Assembly: GCF_036231945.1 (NCBI RefSeq)
Contig: NZ_CP109599.1
Span: 7,281,501-7,345,500 of the forward strand
Direction of reading: 5' to 3'
DNA: 64,000 bases
Origin: Streptomyces sp. NBC_01429
GTDB lineage: Bacteria > Actinomycetota > Actinomycetes > Streptomycetales > Streptomycetaceae
Part shown: piece by piece, positions 15,658 to 23,727 of the stretch
How positions within the stretch are numbered: the stretch's first letter is position 1
Layout: every line of letters begins with the position of its first letter
Position numbers and translations under genes: made by a program
The notes under the pieces: generated by a model
The model's database searches: none
Seen by the model: only the letters and a program-made list of their open reading frames with translations
Told to the model about the DNA's origin: nothing

Positions 15658-16728
15658 ATGACCCGCATCGCAGCCGTCCACGGAGCCCTGGCTCCCCACC
15701 GGTACAGCCAACACGAGATCACGGACATGGTCGCCAGGACGTGTCTGCCCGAGGGCGCCGACCGCCGGGTCCTCGACCGGCTGCACGGCAGCGCGCGCGT
15801 GACGACCCGTCATACGGCCCTGCCGCTCGACCGGTACGCCGGTCTCAAGGACTTCGGCGCGGTCAACGACGCCTTCATCGCGGCGGCCCTGCCACTGGGC
15901 GCCGAGGCCGTCACCGGCGCGCTGGACGCGGCGGGGCTCTCACCCCGCGACATCGACTTCCTGATGTTCACCTCGGTGACGGGCATCGCCGCCCCCTCCG
16001 TGGACGCCCGGCTCGTGGGCCGGCTCGGACTGCGGCCCGACGTCAGAAGGGTGCCGGTCTTCGGCCTCGGGTGTGTCGCGGGGGCGGCCGGAATCGCCCG
16101 GCTGCACGACTACCTGCTGGGGCGGCCCGACGACGTCGCCGTGCTGCTCTCGGTCGAGCTGTGCTCGCTCACCTTCCAGCGCGACGACCTCTCACCGGCC
16201 AACCTCGTCGCCACCGCCCTCTTCGGCGACGGCGCCGCCGCCGTCGTGGCCTGCGGCGCCCGCCGCCGGGCACCGGCCGACGGCACGTACGCGGGGCCCG
16301 TCGTCGTCGACACCCGCAGCCATCTCTACCCGGACACCGAACAGGTGATGGGGTGGGACATCACCGGCTCCGGCTTCCGCATCGTCCTGGACGCGAGCGT
16401 TCCCGACCTCGTACGCAAGAACCTCGGCGCGGACGTGGACGGTCTCCTCGCCGACCACGGACTCACCCGCGGGGACATCACCGCCTGGGTCTGCCATCCC
16501 GGCGGCCCCAAGGTCCTGGAAGCGGTCGAGGAGGTGCTCGACCTGCCCGCCGGAGCCCTCGACGTCACCTGGCGCTCGCTGGCGGCGGTGGGGAACCTGT
16601 CGTCCTCCTCCGTCCTGCACGTCCTGCGCGACACACTCGCCGAGCGACGGCCACCCCCGGGGAGCGCCGGTCTGCTGCTCGCCATGGGGCCCGGCTTCTG
16701 CTCGGAACTCGTGCTGCTCCGCTGGTAG
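15658..16728 (+). CDS. srsA: Type III polyketide synthase, SrsA-like
   Basis: 356 residues, chalcone-synthase fold. The catalytic triad is complete: Cys139 in VFGLGCVAGAAG, His280 in WVCHPGGPK, Asn313 in AVGNLSSSS. The closing GFCSELVLLRW is typical. Overall pattern fits the Streptomyces alkylresorcinol/alkylpyrone synthases (SrsA of S. griseus), which extend fatty acyl starters with malonyl and methylmalonyl units to make phenolic lipids that reside in the membrane. The next two genes are a methyltransferase and a flavoprotein in the srsABC order, which supports the assignment. The start ATG has only a weak purine stretch. Confidence 0.88.
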   Translation: MTRIAAVHGALAPHRYSQHEITDMVARTCLPEGADRRVLDRLHGSARVTTRHTALPLDRYAGLKDFGAVNDAFIAAALPLGAEAVTGALDAAGLSPRDIDFLMFTSVTGIAAPSVDARLVGRLGLRPDVRRVPVFGLGCVAGAAGIARLHDYLLGRPDDVAVLLSVELCSLTFQRDDLSPANLVATALFGDGAAAVVACGARRRAPADGTYAGPVVVDTRSHLYPDTEQVMGWDITGSGFRIVLDASVPDLVRKNLGADVDGLLADHGLTRGDITAWVCHPGGPKVLEAVEEVLDLPAGALDVTWRSLAAVGNLSSSSVLHVLRDTLAERRPPPGSAGLLLAMGPGFCSELVLLRW

Positions 16729-16773
16729 CGGCGCGGCCGGTCAGCCCATCGGTCACAGAGCCAGGGGAGAGAG

Positions 16774-17325
16774 ATGATCTGGTACACCGCGCTGGTCCTG
16801 GCGGTCGGCGCCGAGCGCGTCGCCGAACTCGTCGTGGCCCGGCGCAACGAGCGCTGGAGCAGGGAGCGCGGCGCCGTCGAGTACGGCCGGGGGCACTATC
16901 CGCCCATGGTCGCCCTGCACACCACGCTGCTGCTGGGCTGCCTTGCCGAAGTGCGGCTGGCCGACCGGCCGTTCGACCCGCCGGTCGGCTGGACCATGCT
17001 CGCCGTCGTCCTGGCCGCGCAGGCGCTGCGCTGGTGGTGCGTCCGTACGCTGGGACCGCGCTGGAACACCAAGGTGCTGGTCGTCCCCGGTCTGCCGCTG
17101 GTGACGGGCGGCCCCTACCGGCTGCTGCGGCACCCCAACTACGTCGCCGTGGCGGCCGAGGGCGTGGCGCTGCCGCTGGTGCACGGCGCCTGGGTCACCG
17201 CGCTGGTGTTCACGCTCCTCAACGCGGCCCTGCTGGCCGTCCGGCTGCGCTGCGAGAACGGCGCGCTCGGCACGGCGGCCCCGGGCCCCGCCGGGCCACC
17301 CCTGCCGGGCGCGGACCGGGCCTAG
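16774..17325 (+). CDS. srsB: ICMT-type membrane methyltransferase, SrsB-like
   Basis: 183 residues with four to five helices. The SAM-binding end is clear: GGPYRLLRHPNYVAVAAEGVALPLVHGAW, then a final helix and R..CENGALG, the layout of isoprenylcysteine carboxyl methyltransferases. In the S. griseus srs cluster the equivalent enzyme O-methylates the alkylresorcinol made by SrsA. AGGGGAGAGAG precedes the ATG closely. It follows srsA by 45 bases and srsC begins nine bases after its stop, so the three form one operon. Confidence 0.85.
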   Translation: MIWYTALVLAVGAERVAELVVARRNERWSRERGAVEYGRGHYPPMVALHTTLLLGCLAEVRLADRPFDPPVGWTMLAVVLAAQALRWWCVRTLGPRWNTKVLVVPGLPLVTGGPYRLLRHPNYVAVAAEGVALPLVHGAWVTALVFTLLNAALLAVRLRCENGALGTAAPGPAGPPLPGADRA

Positions 17326-17334
17326 GCGCCCGGC

Positions 17335-18378
17335 GTGATCGATCTGCTGGTGGTGGGCGGCGGGCCCGCCGGACTCGCCACAGCGGTGCACGCGGCGCTG
17401 GCCGGGCTGGAGACGGTGGTGATCGAACCGCGCGCCACGCCGGTGGACAAGGCGTGCGGCGAGGGCGTGATGCCCAGCGGCGTAAGCGCCCTGCGCGCGC
17501 TCGGGCTCGACCTCCCCGCCGGCCGCGAGCTGCGCGGCATCCGCTACGTCAGCGGGCCCCATCGGGCACAGGCGCCGTTCGACAACGGCACGGGGCTCGG
17601 CGTGCGCCGCACCGAGCTGCACGCGGCGCTGGCGCGGCGGGCCGAGGAGGCCGGGGTGCGGACGGTGACCGGCCGGGCCGGCGCGGTCGAGCAGAGCGCC
17701 GACTCGGTCACCGCGGGCGGGCTGCGGGCGCGCTGGCTGGTGGCGGCGGACGGCCTGCACTCACCGGTACGGCGCGGACTCGGTCTTGAGCTGCCCGAGC
17801 GGGGGCCCCGGCGCTACGGCCAGCGGCGCCACTACCGGGTGCGGCCGTGGACGGACTTCGTGGAGGTGCACTGGGCGCGGGGAGACGACGGCCCCGGGGG
17901 CGGTGTGGCCGGTGAGGCGTATGTGACGCCGGTGGGCGACGATCTGGTGGGGGTGGCCGTCCTGAGCACGGTCAGGCGCGGCTACGACGACCATCTCGCC
18001 CACTTCCCCGAGCTGCTGGCCCGGCTGGACGGCGAGCCGGCGACGGCGGTACGGGGCGCCGGGCCGCTGCGCCGCCGAGTACGTCGCAGAACGGCGGGGC
18101 GGGTGCTCCTGGTGGGCGACGCGGCGGGCTACGTCGACGCCCTCACCGGCGAGGGCGTCGCGCTCGCGCTGGCCTCGGCCGAGGCGGCCGTACGGTGTCT
18201 GCGCGCGGGCAGACCGCAGGAGTACGAGGCCCGGTGGCGCGCCCTCTCGCGGCGCCACCGGCTGCTGACGCAGGCGCTGGTGCGGATCGGCGGGCACCGC
18301 GCGGGCGCGCGGCTGATCGTCCCGGCGGCGGCCCGGATGCCCGCGGTCTTCGCGGCAGCCGTACGCGCCCTCCAGTGA
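17335..18378 (+). CDS. srsC: FAD-dependent monooxygenase, SrsC-like
   Basis: 347 residues from a GTG start. The Rossmann motif VVGGGPAGLATAVHAALAGLETVVIEP opens the protein; CGEGVMPSG and GDAAGYVDALTGEGVALALA (the second FAD motif, GD..) follow, as in geranylgeranyl-reductase/PHBH-like flavoproteins. SrsC in S. griseus hydroxylates the methylated alkylresorcinol, giving methoxyhydroquinone-type lipids that oxidise to quinones. The gene is tight behind srsB. Its stop codon lies inside a 16-bp tandem repeat. Convergent with the DUF4032 gene. Confidence 0.85.
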   Translation: MIDLLVVGGGPAGLATAVHAALAGLETVVIEPRATPVDKACGEGVMPSGVSALRALGLDLPAGRELRGIRYVSGPHRAQAPFDNGTGLGVRRTELHAALARRAEEAGVRTVTGRAGAVEQSADSVTAGGLRARWLVAADGLHSPVRRGLGLELPERGPRRYGQRRHYRVRPWTDFVEVHWARGDDGPGGGVAGEAYVTPVGDDLVGVAVLSTVRRGYDDHLAHFPELLARLDGEPATAVRGAGPLRRRVRRRTAGRVLLVGDAAGYVDALTGEGVALALASAEAAVRCLRAGRPQEYEARWRALSRRHRLLTQALVRIGGHRAGARLIVPAAARMPAVFAAAVRALQ

Positions 18379-18408
18379 CAGCGCCCTCCACTGACAGCGC
18401 CCTCCGCC
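18365..18408. repeat. 16-bp tandem repeat over the srsC stop codon
   Basis: GCGCCCTCCAGTGACA at 18365-18380 is followed by GCGCCCTCCACTGACA (18381-18396) and a truncated third copy GCGCCCTCC (18397-18405). The first copy contains the stop TGA. Only one base differs between the first two copies, so the duplication is recent. Confidence 0.85.
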
Positions 18409-18436
18409 GACCGGAACGAACAGCGCGCGCGGCCGG

Positions 18437-19690
18437 TCAGGGGGACAGGTCCGCCGGGTCCGTCCCCCGCGGCTTCATCGCGCCGACCGTGTGCGGCAGT
18501 ACGTTCACGAGATAGTCCGCGATCGTCGCCTCCATGCCCACGTCGCGCCCCGCGGCCTCCGACAGGTACCAGCGGTGCTCCAGCACCTCGTGGTAGATCT
18601 GCGCCGTGTCCATCTCGCCGCGCAGCTCCAGCGGCACGGCCCGTACGGTCGGCCGGAACACGTCGCGCACCCAGCGGTGCGCCAGCACCTCGGGCCTGGC
18701 CCCCAGCGGATCGCCCGGCGCGTAGTCGTCCTCACCGGCCATCCAGCTCTCCAGGTCGTTGAGCAGCCGCCTGGCCTGGTTCTCCTCGGCGTCCAGACCG
18801 GTCAGCCGCAGCAGCTGGCGCTGGTGGTGGCCCGCGTCCACCACCTTCGGCAGGAACGTGACGGTGTCTCCCTGAGGTGAGCGCTTGATCTGCATCTCCG
18901 CCACGTCGAAGCCCAGGTCGTTGAGGCGCCGGATCCGCCGGTCGATGTAGTGCCGCTTGCCCACCGGGTACACCGACTCGCGCGTCACCTCGTGCCAGAG
19001 GTCCTCGTAGCGCTTGACGATCGCCGCGCCGAAGGGCACCGGGTCGACGGAGGGGTGCAGCGCGCCCGACGCCTCCAGGTCCATCAGCTCCCCGGCGATG
19101 TTCACCCGGGCCAGCTCGATGTCGTAGTCGCGCTGGCCCCGGCTCAGGTTCTGCTGGATCTGGCCCGTCTCGGCATCGACCAGATAGGCGGCGTACGCCC
19201 CGGCGTCCCGGCGGAACAGGACGTTGGACAGCGAGCAGTCGCCCCAGGCGAATCCGGTGAGATGCAGCCGTACCAGCAGCACGGCCAGCGCGTCCATGAG
19301 CCGCTTGACGGTGCTGGGACGCATCGTCGACTCGAACATGGCGCGGTAGGGCAGCGAACCCTTGAGATGGCGGGTGATCAGCGCCGGTTCCAGCGGTTCG
19401 CCGTCGGGACCGAGCCGCCCGGTCACCACCGCGACCGGGTCGACGGCGGGGATGCCCAGCCGGTGCAGATCGCGCAGCAGCCCGAACTCGCGCACCGCGC
19501 CCCGCTCCGAGATCTCCTTGACCGCCACCACCTCGGGTCCGGCCGAGGCGAAGCGGACGACATGGCGCGAGATGCCGCGCGGCAGCGCGACGAGGCACTC
19601 CTCGGGCCACTGGTCGAGCGGGGTGTTCCAGGGCAGGTCCAGGAGTACGGCGGGCTGCTCGGGATTGGTCGCGCTGATCTGGAGCGCCAT
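18437..19690 (-). CDS. DUF4032 protein with a kinase-like N-terminal lobe
   Basis: 417 residues. The N-terminal half resembles a lipopolysaccharide-kinase/RIO-type fold: VVAVKEISERGAVREFGLLRDL (Lys and Glu of the ATP site), HLTGFAWGDCSLSNVLFRRD (catalytic-loop D with downstream N) and AYLVDAETGQ (metal D). The C-terminal half is DUF4032. Members are widespread in actinobacteria; activity is not known, but the kinase residues appear intact. The ATG at 19690 follows GGGAGG. It is divergent from an MFS gene, and three dyad operators sit in the gap 106 bases or more upstream of its start. Confidence 0.85.
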   Translation of the reverse strand: MALQISATNPEQPAVLLDLPWNTPLDQWPEECLVALPRGISRHVVRFASAGPEVVAVKEISERGAVREFGLLRDLHRLGIPAVDPVAVVTGRLGPDGEPLEPALITRHLKGSLPYRAMFESTMRPSTVKRLMDALAVLLVRLHLTGFAWGDCSLSNVLFRRDAGAYAAYLVDAETGQIQQNLSRGQRDYDIELARVNIAGELMDLEASGALHPSVDPVPFGAAIVKRYEDLWHEVTRESVYPVGKRHYIDRRIRRLNDLGFDVAEMQIKRSPQGDTVTFLPKVVDAGHHQRQLLRLTGLDAEENQARRLLNDLESWMAGEDDYAPGDPLGARPEVLAHRWVRDVFRPTVRAVPLELRGEMDTAQIYHEVLEHRWYLSEAAGRDVGMEATIADYLVNVLPHTVGAMKPRGTDPADLSP

Positions 19691-19795
19691 CGTGCCTCCC
19701 ACGGCGGTCGTCGGGCGGGGCTGGACGCGGGGCCGCCGAGGACACAGTGTGCCGGGTCGCCCGGACCGGGGCGGTACCAGGTGACGGCCGGGACC

Positions 19796-19873
19796 GGGGT
19801 GAACGCCTGTGCACCCCTCCATACCCTCGGGGGTGCACAGCCGTTTACCCTGGGGTGAACGTGTGTGCACCCC
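19796..19873. promoter_or_regulatory. Three copies of a 22-bp dyad operator
   Basis: Copy A 19796-19817 and copy C 19852-19873 are direct repeats with arms GGGGTGAACG and TGTGCACCCC around two bases. Copy B 19830-19851 is the same element inverted (arms AGGGTAAACG and TGTGCACCCC on the minus strand) and abuts C. Each copy is itself an imperfect palindrome. They lie 60-137 bases before the MFS start. The TetR regulator encoded right after the MFS gene is the likely ligand. Confidence 0.78.
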
Positions 19874-19932
19874 AGGGCCGCACCCGTGCCGCGCGTCCCG
19901 ACGTCCGCCGCTTCCAGACCGTACGGAGAGAG

Positions 19933-21414
19933 ATGCCCGAAGCGATATCCGAGCCCGCCGCCGGTGACACGGCCCCCGGGCCGGCCCCGCACCCCCGCCG
20001 TCTGGTCGCCGTGCTCGCGTTCTGCGGGGTGGTCGTGGCGGTCATGCAGACGCTGGTCGTACCGCTGCTGCCGCATGTCCCCGCCCTCACCGGCGCCAGC
20101 CCGACCGGCGCGAGCTGGCTGGTCACCGTCACCCTCCTCACCGGCGCCATCTGCACCCCCGTACTCGGCCGGGTCGGGGACATGTACGGCAAGCGCAGAG
20201 TGCTGCTCGCCTCCCTCGGGGTGCTCGTCGCCGGGTCCGTCCTGTGCGCGGTCAGCTCCCAGATCGGCGTGCTGATCACGGGCCGCGCGCTCCAGGGCGC
20301 GGCCCTCGCCGTCGTCCCGCTCGGCATCAGCATCATGCGCGACGAGCTGGCGCCCGAACGCGTCCTGCCGTCCGTCGCCCTGATGAGTTCGACGCTGGGG
20401 ATCGGCGCGGCCGTCGGGCTGCCCGTCGCCGCGCTGGTCGTCGAGCACTACGACTGGCACACGATGTTCTGGGCCTCGGCCGGGCTCGGACTCCTCGACA
20501 TCGTGCTGGTGCTGCTCTGCGTACCGGAGTCGCCGCCGCGCTCGCGCGGCCGGTTCGACGCCGTGGGCGCGCTCGGCCTGTCGGCGGCGCTGGTCAGCCT
20601 GCTGCTGGCGGTCACCCAGGGCGGGCAGTGGGGGTGGACCTCGCCCCGTACCCTCGGACTGCTCGTGCTCGCCGTGGTGATCGGACTGCTCTGGGGCCGG
20701 TACGAACTGCGGGTCACCTCCCCGATGGTCGACCTGCGGGTGTCCGCGCGTCCCGCCGTCCTGCTGAGCAACCTCGCCGCCCTGCTGATCGGCTTCGCCT
20801 TCTACGCCAACTCCCTGTCCACCGCGCAGATGGTCCAGGAGCCGACGAGCACCGGCTACGGCCTGGGCGCGTCCATCGTCGTCAGCGGGCTGTGCCTGCT
20901 GCCCGGCGGGCTGACGATGGTCGCGCTGTCACCGGTGTCGGCCAGGATCTCCGCCGCGTACGGACCCAAGACCACCCTCGCGCTCGCCTCCTCGATCCTC
21001 GCCGTCGGCTACGTGGTGCGCTTCTTCACCAGCCATCAGCTGTGGACCATCGTCCTCGGCGCCACCGTCGTCGCCGCCGGCACCGCCGTCGCCTACTCCG
21101 CGCTGCCCGCGCTCGTGATGCGCGCGGTGCCGGTGAGCGAGACGGGCGCGGCCAACGGCCTCAACACCCTGATGCGCTCGGTCGGGCAGGCGTTCTGCAG
21201 CGCCGCCGTCGCCGCCGTACTCGCCAACGTCACCTTCGAGGCGGGCGGCCGCACCGCCCCCACCCTCCACGCGTATCTGCTGGTCTTCCTCATGGCGGGC
21301 GGCGCCGCGCTCCTCGCGCTGGCCGTCACGCTGTGTCTGCCGCGGCAGCGGCCCGCCGCCACGGGTAGCGTCGGGCGTGACCACAGGACATCGCTCGTTC
21401 AGGAGGGTGCGTGA
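19933..21414 (+). CDS. MFS drug-efflux-type transporter (DHA2-like)
   Basis: 493 residues with about 14 hydrophobic segments. The family motif A appears as GRVGDMYGKRRVLLASLGVLVAG, and the TM5 motif C region as GIGAAVGLPVAALVVEHYDWHTMFWASAGLG. DHA2 pumps export hydrophobic drugs or dyes by proton antiport. The gene is coupled to a TetR regulator by GTGA overlap and is preceded by three dyad operators, so it is most likely an inducible efflux pump repressed by that TetR. The GGAGAGAG ribosome site is immediately before the ATG. Confidence 0.88.
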   Translation: MPEAISEPAAGDTAPGPAPHPRRLVAVLAFCGVVVAVMQTLVVPLLPHVPALTGASPTGASWLVTVTLLTGAICTPVLGRVGDMYGKRRVLLASLGVLVAGSVLCAVSSQIGVLITGRALQGAALAVVPLGISIMRDELAPERVLPSVALMSSTLGIGAAVGLPVAALVVEHYDWHTMFWASAGLGLLDIVLVLLCVPESPPRSRGRFDAVGALGLSAALVSLLLAVTQGGQWGWTSPRTLGLLVLAVVIGLLWGRYELRVTSPMVDLRVSARPAVLLSNLAALLIGFAFYANSLSTAQMVQEPTSTGYGLGASIVVSGLCLLPGGLTMVALSPVSARISAAYGPKTTLALASSILAVGYVVRFFTSHQLWTIVLGATVVAAGTAVAYSALPALVMRAVPVSETGAANGLNTLMRSVGQAFCSAAVAAVLANVTFEAGGRTAPTLHAYLLVFLMAGGAALLALAVTLCLPRQRPAATGSVGRDHRTSLVQEGA

Positions 21415-21995
21415 AGGCGCGGGAAACAGAGCCGACGGCCGCCGGGGCCGCCACCGGCGACGCGGAGACCGGCCGCGCCGCGATCCTGCGCGCCGCGCGG
21501 CGCGCCTTCGCGTTCCGGCCGTACGCCGAGGTGACCCTGCGGGGCATCGCCGCGGACGCCGGGGTGAGCGCCTCGCTGATCGTGAAGCACTTCGCCACCA
21601 AGGAGCGGCTGTTCAACAGCGTCGCCGACTTCGGCCCGGCGGCCGACCAGCTGTTCGCCGTAGCGCCGGACGCGCTCGGCCGCCACCTGGTGCTGACCGT
21701 GGTGCGCAGCCGCCGCGAGCAGCAGGGCGATCCGCTGCTGCGGGTCGTCTTCTCGCTGGGCAACGACGACGAGCGCACCCTCCTGCGGGAACGCTTCGAG
21801 CAGCAGATCACCGCACGGCTCACCGCGCTCCTCACCGGCCGTGACCGCGCGTTGCGCGCCGAGCTGATCGTCGGTCAGCTTCTGGGGCTGGGCGCCACAC
21901 TGAGTCTGCACCGGGCGGGCGCCACCGCGCTGGCCACCCCGGAGCGGCTCGCCGATCTCTACGCCCCCGCGCTCCAGCGCCTGGTCACCGGCTGA
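21411..21995 (+). CDS. TetR family transcriptional regulator
   Basis: 194 residues starting at GTG with AGGAGG five bases upstream; GTGA overlaps the MFS stop. The DNA-binding domain is RAAILRAARRAFAFRPYAEVTLRGIAADAGVSASLIVKHFATKERLFNSV, with the usual KHF (normally YYHF) recognition end. The C-terminal ligand domain has the conserved LLxERFEQQITARLTALL and a glycine-rich dimer helix. As the second gene of the efflux operon it should repress both genes via the dyads at 19796-19873. Its 3' end overlaps the convergent metallophosphoesterase gene by 11 bases. Confidence 0.9.
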   Translation: MKARETEPTAAGAATGDAETGRAAILRAARRAFAFRPYAEVTLRGIAADAGVSASLIVKHFATKERLFNSVADFGPAADQLFAVAPDALGRHLVLTVVRSRREQQGDPLLRVVFSLGNDDERTLLRERFEQQITARLTALLTGRDRALRAELIVGQLLGLGATLSLHRAGATALATPERLADLYAPALQRLVTG

Positions 21996-23727
21996 GCAGC
22001 AGCTCGGCGTTGCGGTCCACCGGCTTGCCCGCGGGGGCGGTGGTGGAGCCGGGAGCGTTGTGGGACAGCTCCCGGTAGAGCGCCGCGAGACCGGTCTGCG
22101 AGAGATCGGCGAAGTCGGTGCGGTGCGGCGCCGCCGACTCGATCAGTGTGGTGAACAGGGACAGGGTGCCGTCCTTGTTGTCGGCGATCTCGATGACCCG
22201 GGCGAGCTGCGGGAAGTCGATGTGCGACGCGGTGGAGATCTCCCAGAAACCACCGTGCGGGAGGATCGAGTTGCGGTGACTGTGTCCGTTGACCCAGGCC
22301 AGCACCTGAGGGCTGCGGCGCAGCAGCGCCACCACCTCGTCGCCGTTGTGCCGGGCCTCGCCGGGGCGGGCCGGGTCGGGGTGGGTGTTGGTCATCGTCC
22401 AGCTGTTGTGATGGCTGAAGACGACGACGTATCCGTCCCGGTGCTCCTTGAGCGTCCGCTTCAGCCAGTTCAGCTGCGTGGTGTCGAGCGAGCCGGTGTA
22501 GTGGCCGCCCCGGTCGGTGGTGTCCAGGCTGATGCCGGTGACGTTCTCGCCCATGGGGAACGTGTAGTAGAGCGTGTCGCTGCCGAGGTGGGCCGCCGTA
22601 TAGCCGTGGCCCACGGGCCCCGCGCCCGCGCGCGCCGGATCGAGGTGGGCGCGCAGATAGTCGTGCGGGGTGAACGGCGCCCGGTGCGGATCGGGGGTGA
22701 CCGAGCGCATCAGCCGCTTGGAGCGGCGCAGCAGCTCGATCAGGTGCGCGCCGCCGGGGTCGCCGCCCTTCGAGAGAAGCCTCAGCATCTCCTTGGCCTC
22801 GGCGTCGGGGATCCCGTACAGCTTCTTCGAACCGACGGCGAACTCCGCGAGGAAACCGGTCCGGTCGGCCATGGCGCCGCTGGCCAGACCGTCGTGGTTG
22901 CCGACGGTCGAGTACCACGGGATGCGCAGCCCCGGGCTGTTCACCGCCCTGACCGCGGCGGCGAGATAGCCGTCCACGCGCGGATAGCCGAGCCGCTTGT
23001 CGGTGTCGCGCAGGGCGTCCTCCGGGTGCCAGAACAACCGCTCCGCCGAGTTCTGCACCCCCTCGTAGCTCCGCCGGTCACCCGTGTTGGGGACGACGCG
23101 TCCGCCGCTCATCACCGTCAGGAACCAGTCGAGTTCCGCACGCGAGTTGTTGTCGGTGTTGTCACCGGTCGTCACGGCGAAGGACAGTGGAGCCCCGGTC
23201 GCCGGCCCCTCCCGCAGGGCGTTGATCTGCTCGATCAGCGCCACCGCCCCCGGCACGGTGAGAGCCTCCTGCGGCCGCCACCCGGAGAGCTGCTGCGAGC
23301 GCAGGTACTCGGTGCGCACCGGGTGCTGGACGTCCACCAGATGCAGATCGGTGAGCTGTACGAAGGAGCTGAGCACGGTACGCCGGCCGGCGCGCCCGGC
23401 CCGGGGGGCCGCGAGCTGCTCCCGTACGACCCGGCGCCAGCCGGGACCGTCGTCCAGCCGCCGGAAGGCCACCGAGGTGTCACGCGGCGCGGCGACCGAC
23501 TCCAGCGTCGTACGGGCGGGGCCGGTACGGATGGGTGCGGCGGAGGCGCCGGTACGGGGCGCCGGGACGGCGGGCGCCGCGGTCGCCCCGGGCGCGGCGG
23601 CGGCCTCGCCGGAACCACCGCCCGCGCCGAGCGCCAGTCCGATTCCCGCCGAGACGCCGACCGCCCCGGTCGCGGTGAGGAAGGAGCGGCGGTCGACGGC
23701 GGTGACTGCGGAGCGTATGCGTGTCAT
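21985..23727 (-). CDS. TIGR03767 family secreted metallophosphoesterase
   Basis: 580 residues. A Tat-type signal begins at DRRSFLTATGAVGVSAGIGLALG and is followed by a Gly/Ala/Pro-rich spacer. Metal-ligand motifs of calcineurin-like phosphoesterases are present: QLTDLHLVD, TTGDNTDNN, VGNHDGL, FSHHNS and NGHSHRN. The combination with long insertions is the actinobacterial TIGR03767 (PPA1498-like) subfamily. It should hydrolyse phosphomonoesters or diesters outside the membrane. The ATG at 23727 lies before the signal peptide. It is convergent with tetR. Confidence 0.88.
   Translation of the reverse strand: MTRIRSAVTAVDRRSFLTATGAVGVSAGIGLALGAGGGSGEAAAAPGATAAPAVPAPRTGASAAPIRTGPARTTLESVAAPRDTSVAFRRLDDGPGWRRVVREQLAAPRAGRAGRRTVLSSFVQLTDLHLVDVQHPVRTEYLRSQQLSGWRPQEALTVPGAVALIEQINALREGPATGAPLSFAVTTGDNTDNNSRAELDWFLTVMSGGRVVPNTGDRRSYEGVQNSAERLFWHPEDALRDTDKRLGYPRVDGYLAAAVRAVNSPGLRIPWYSTVGNHDGLASGAMADRTGFLAEFAVGSKKLYGIPDAEAKEMLRLLSKGGDPGGAHLIELLRRSKRLMRSVTPDPHRAPFTPHDYLRAHLDPARAGAGPVGHGYTAAHLGSDTLYYTFPMGENVTGISLDTTDRGGHYTGSLDTTQLNWLKRTLKEHRDGYVVVFSHHNSWTMTNTHPDPARPGEARHNGDEVVALLRRSPQVLAWVNGHSHRNSILPHGGFWEISTASHIDFPQLARVIEIADNKDGTLSLFTTLIESAAPHRTDFADLSQTGLAALYRELSHNAPGSTTAPAGKPVDRNAELLLSR

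Noticed and set aside
14503..16728. A 741-codon plus-strand frame reaching the PKS stop
   Set aside because: The first two thirds run antisense to the UbiA gene; only the part from 15658 matches the PKS family.
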